Shown: piece after piece, positions 60,963 through 64,000 of the stretch
Layout of the letters: each line of letters begins with the position of its first letter
Numbering within the stretch: position 1 is the first letter of the stretch
NCBI RefSeq assembly: GCF_001428125.1
Contig: NZ_LMSM01000006.1
Location: 340,074 to 404,073 of the forward strand
DNA: 64,000 bases
Direction: 5' to 3'
Source of the DNA: Nocardioides sp. Soil774
GTDB taxonomy: Bacteria; Actinomycetota; Actinomycetes; Propionibacteriales; Nocardioidaceae
Notes under the pieces: model-generated
The model's input: the letters and a program-made list of their open reading frames with translations, nothing else
What the model was told of the DNA's origin: nothing
Database searches by the model: none
Translations under genes and position numbers: made by a program

Positions 60963-62801
60963 ATGGCAGATCTCGAGGCAGTCCTGGACGAGGCGGGGCT
61001 GACCAACCCCCGCGTCCGCGAGTTCGTGAAGGAGTACGCCGAGCTCACGGGCGCCGAGCACGTCGAGGTGGTCAACGCCTCCGACGACGCGCGCCTGCTC
61101 GAGGAGGCCGTGGCGGCCGGCGAGCTGCAGCGCGCGGGGGAGGGTCGCTACTACTCCCGCAGCTACTACAAGGACACCGCCCGCTCCGAGGAGCGCACCA
61201 TCGTCGCGACCAACGACGAGAAGGACCGCGGCGTCTACAACAACTGGCGCCCCGCCTCGGAGATGAAGCCGATGCTGCACGAGCGCATGCGCGGTGCGTC
61301 CGAGGGCAGGACGATGTACGTCATCCCCTACCTGATGTCGCCCCCCGGCAACGAGCTCGCGCCGTGGGCCGCCGGCGTCGAGCTGACCGACACCCGCACC
61401 GTCGTGCTGCACATGATCCGGATGTCGCGCGTGGGCGTGCAGTTCGTCAACGACCTCGAGGACCCGGACTCCTTCGTCCGCGCGGTCCACGTCACCGGCG
61501 ACCTGGAGAACCTCGGCCAGGGCACCCCCGACGACCAGCGCTACTTCGTCACGGTCGCCGACGAGCGCACGATCCTGCACTTCGGCTCGTCCTACGGCGG
61601 CAACGCGCTGCTGGGCAAGATCGCGCACGGCCTGCGGCAGGGGGCGTACGACGGCTGGGCGAGCCGGAAGTTCCTCGCCGAGCAGTACATGCTCATCGGC
61701 ATCCACGACAAGGAGACCGGCCGCACCTACCACGTGTGCGGCGGCTTCCCGAGCGCCTCGGGCAAGACCAACCTGGCGATGATGGCGGCCCCCGACGCGC
61801 TGGGGGACCGCTACCACGTGTCGTTCTACGGCGACGACATCGCGTGGCTGTGGGTCGACGAGGAGTCGGGGCGCCTGATGGGCATGAACCCCGAGTACGG
61901 CGTGTTCGGCGTCGCCAAGGACACCAACGAGACGACCAACCCCAACGCCCTGGCCTCGATCGAGGAGGGTTCACAGGCGATCTTCACCAACGTCGCCTAC
62001 AACCCCACGACCGGCGAGGTGTGGTGGGAGGGCAAGACCCCGAAGCCGCCGACCGACGTCAAGGGCTGGCTCGACTGGACCGGGGCCCCGCTCGCGGACC
62101 GCAAGGACAACGACACCGCCGCCTGGGCCCACCCCAACAGCCGGTTCACCACGACCCTCGACAACGTCCCCAACATCGCGCCCGACTACGACGCGGCCGC
62201 GGGCGTGCCGATCGACGCGATCATCTTCGGCGGCCGCACCCGTGACCGCGAGCCGCTGATCCGTGCGATCACCGACCTCGCCGAGGGCGTCTACGACGGG
62301 CTCACGCTCGGCGCGGAGGCGACCTTCGCCGCCGAGGGCGTCGACGGGCAGCTGCGCTACGACCCGATGTCCAACCGGCCGTTCATGGCCTACGGCGAGG
62401 GCGACTACGCCCGGCACTACCTCGACATCGTGGGGGCGGCGAAGGACCAGCCGATCTTCGCCCACGTCAACTGGTTCCAGAAGGACCCTGACGACGGCCA
62501 CTTCCTGTGGCCGGGCTACCGCGACAACCTGCGCCCGCTCCTGTGGCTGCTCCAGCTGCGCAACGGCGAGGTCGAGGGACGGCGTACGGCCGTGGGCGTC
62601 CTGCCGACCGAGGAGGAGCTCGACCTCACCGGCATGGACGTCCCGGCCGCCGACCTCCAGCGCATCCTGAGCATCGACCACGAGCGCTGGCAGCAGGAGA
62701 TGGGCTTCCGCGAGGAGCACCTGTCGCAGTTCGACCGGATGCCCGAGGAGATCTGGGAGGCGCACCGCCGCGTGGCCGCCGACCTCGACGCCGAGGGCTG
62801 A
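60963..62801 (+). CDS. pckG: phosphoenolpyruvate carboxykinase, GTP type, divergent
   Basis: 612 residues, length of GTP-dependent PEPCK, which turns oxaloacetate into PEP. NNWRPASEMKPML, GRTMYVIPYLMSP, HFGSSYGGNALLGKI, and WAHPNSRFTTTLDNVPNIAPDYD match the family. The P-loop reads GGFPSASGKTNLAMM: S266 replaces the hyper-reactive cysteine of usual GTP PEPCKs (ACGKTNL). Metal/catalytic DDIAWLWVDE is present. The C-terminal part (YGEGDYARHYLDIVG) departs from the common sequence. ATG 60963 after AGAGG. Monocistronic. Confidence 0.85.
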   Translation: MADLEAVLDEAGLTNPRVREFVKEYAELTGAEHVEVVNASDDARLLEEAVAAGELQRAGEGRYYSRSYYKDTARSEERTIVATNDEKDRGVYNNWRPASEMKPMLHERMRGASEGRTMYVIPYLMSPPGNELAPWAAGVELTDTRTVVLHMIRMSRVGVQFVNDLEDPDSFVRAVHVTGDLENLGQGTPDDQRYFVTVADERTILHFGSSYGGNALLGKIAHGLRQGAYDGWASRKFLAEQYMLIGIHDKETGRTYHVCGGFPSASGKTNLAMMAAPDALGDRYHVSFYGDDIAWLWVDEESGRLMGMNPEYGVFGVAKDTNETTNPNALASIEEGSQAIFTNVAYNPTTGEVWWEGKTPKPPTDVKGWLDWTGAPLADRKDNDTAAWAHPNSRFTTTLDNVPNIAPDYDAAAGVPIDAIIFGGRTRDREPLIRAITDLAEGVYDGLTLGAEATFAAEGVDGQLRYDPMSNRPFMAYGEGDYARHYLDIVGAAKDQPIFAHVNWFQKDPDDGHFLWPGYRDNLRPLLWLLQLRNGEVEGRRTAVGVLPTEEELDLTGMDVPAADLQRILSIDHERWQQEMGFREEHLSQFDRMPEEIWEAHRRVAADLDAEG

Positions 62802-62847
62802 TCCGGAAACCGACCCAGGCGGCGAAATCGCCCGTACGATCAAGCGC

Positions 62848-64000
62848 GTGTCAAGATCTCGTCAACTCGCCGACCCCCTGCTGTGGTCGCGCGACGGCAA
62901 GCCCGGCATTGGGCTCGCGGTCCCGTTCGCGGCGGTGGCGTTGGCGTGCCTCGGGGTCACCCTGGTCCCGCCGTACGTCAGCGGTTGGTGGGTCTACGCG
63001 CTGGCCGGGCTGGTCCTCGTCGCGGTCGCGGGCCTCTTCGCGCTCTCGGTACGCCGGCCCGCCCGCACGTGGCTGGACCCGGCTCCGGCATACCTGATGT
63101 TCGTCTTCGTCGCCCTCGTGCACCACGCGTCGGGCGGCGCCGTCGGGGGCACCTCGTCGGGGCTGAGCGCCAGCGTCCTGCTGCCCATCCTCTGGCTGGC
63201 CATCACCGGCACGCGGAGCGAGCTGTGGGTCGCGAGCGGCCTGACCGTCGTCGTCTTCACACTGCCGATCGTGCTCATCGGGCCACCGGAGTACGTGTGG
63301 GGCGACTGGCGCCGGGCGGCCGTGTGGAGCACGGTCGCACTGGTGCTCGCGCCCGTCGTCCAGCGGATCGTGCACGACCTGGACCGTGAGACCCGCCGGG
63401 CCCGTATGGCGAACGAGCGGGTGGAGCGGCTGTTCGACAACGCGCCGCACGGCGTCGCCCTCCTCGACCCCGAGGGCACGATCTTGCGCGTCAACACCGC
63501 GCTGGCGGTGATCGTCGGCCTGGAGCCGCCGGAGATGGTCGGGCACCCCTTCCAGAGCTTCGAGGCTCCCGGCGAGGACGCGATCCGCGACCACGTCGAG
63601 CGGTTGATGTCCCACCGCAGCGAGATCATGGACGCCGAGTGCCGCCTGCGCGACTCGGGCGGCAACGACGTCGCCGTCGCGGTGAGCAGCACCGTCGTGC
63701 AGGACCCGCAGATCGGCGACATCGTGATGGTCAACGTCGTCGACGTCTCCGACCGCCGCCGCTACCTCGACCGGCTCGCGCACCTCGCGGACCACGACGT
63801 GCTCACCGGGCTGGCCAACCGACGCCGCTTCGAGAGCGAGCTCGAGCGCCAGCTCGACCGGTGCCGACGGCACGGTCCCACGGGTGCCCTGCTGCTGCTC
63901 GACCTCGACAACTTCAAGCAGGTCAACGACTCGCTCGGGCACAACGCCGGCGACCAGCTCCTCGTGACGATCGCAGGGCTGCTGCGTCGCTCGATCCGCA
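62848..64000 (+). CDS. membrane-bound PAS-GGDEF protein (putative diguanylate cyclase), cut by window end
   Basis: Open from GTG 62848 to the window edge (384 complete codons). Five or six membrane helices at about 25-175 form an integral sensor. A helical linker (ETRRARMANERVERL) leads to a PAS domain (about 195-305; DNAPHGVALLDPEGTILRVN). The GGDEF domain starts at DHDVLTGLANRRRFESELER (L319) with LLLLDLDNFKQVNDSLGHNAGD; the GGDEF active-site motif itself lies outside. Cyclic-di-GMP synthesis is expected if the motif is intact. Orphan; 46 bp after pckG. Confidence 0.88.
   Translation, partial: MSRSRQLADPLLWSRDGKPGIGLAVPFAAVALACLGVTLVPPYVSGWWVYALAGLVLVAVAGLFALSVRRPARTWLDPAPAYLMFVFVALVHHASGGAVGGTSSGLSASVLLPILWLAITGTRSELWVASGLTVVVFTLPIVLIGPPEYVWGDWRRAAVWSTVALVLAPVVQRIVHDLDRETRRARMANERVERLFDNAPHGVALLDPEGTILRVNTALAVIVGLEPPEMVGHPFQSFEAPGEDAIRDHVERLMSHRSEIMDAECRLRDSGGNDVAVAVSSTVVQDPQIGDIVMVNVVDVSDRRRYLDRLAHLADHDVLTGLANRRRFESELERQLDRCRRHGPTGALLLLDLDNFKQVNDSLGHNAGDQLLVTIAGLLRRSIR

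Overview
The window is chromosomal DNA of a high-GC actinomycete, most like Nocardioidaceae (Nocardioides or a close relative). The signs are strong G/C bias at third codon positions, many GTG starts, 1- and 4-nt stop/start overlaps, a DUF222/HNH (13E12-type) gene, a deazaflavin (F420)-type nitroreductase, MenB, ROK-controlled xylose genes, and short GGTCGAG...GAGACC inverted-repeat elements. I see no prophage, insertion sequence or CRISPR array. There is one tRNA (Arg-ACG).

Layout. 1-2.2 kb: frameshifted DUF222/HNH gene, a small lipoprotein and HU. 2.4-5.4 kb: two-gene pntA/pntB proton-translocating transhydrogenase. 5.4-9.8 kb: oligosaccharide ABC importer (binding protein and two permeases, no ATPase) divergent from its LacI-type regulator, with a large palindrome between them. 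9.8-12.9 kb: DUF2231 membrane protein, VIT-type metal transporter, ThpR and an acyl-CoA dehydrogenase. 13-16.8 kb: two tandem paralogous soluble histidine kinases. 16.8-18.3 kb: lipoprotein and sirtuin. 18.4-21.4 kb: a tightly overlapping operon of an N-formylglutamate amidohydrolase-like enzyme, a DUF1704 metallopeptidase and a glutathione-synthetase-like ATP-grasp ligase. 21.4-27.1 kb: sterol-desaturase-like oxygenase, HEAT-like protein, MenB, Ddn-like protein, MFS transporter and ACT protein.

27.2-38.8 kb: one minus-strand run without real gaps, lipoprotein > NRAMP-like transporter > PRC-barrel protein > CinA > 43-aa membrane protein > RecC > RecB > RecD. 38.9-43.2 kb: FetB-like permease, CsbD, small membrane protein divergent from a MerR-type regulator, Rho-N protein, SRPBCC protein and Dps. 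43.3-54.5 kb: xylose locus (xylFGH-xylR on plus; xylB-xylA-second ROK on minus), then TetR with an SGNH hydrolase, and an agmatinase. 54.5-60.6 kb: STAND ATPase, then the gluconate module (GntR divergent from gntK-gntP). 60.6-64 kb: tRNA-Arg, a divergent GTP-type PEP carboxykinase and the start of a PAS-GGDEF protein.

The metabolic theme is import and catabolism of plant-derived sugars (oligosaccharide, xylose, gluconate) with local one-component regulators sitting on clear palindromes, plus redox balance (transhydrogenase) and gluconeogenesis (PEPCK). The most unusual items are the 18.4-21.4 kb peptidase/ligase operon and a 43-bp repeat that places the start codons of two unrelated genes inside the same predicted hairpin.
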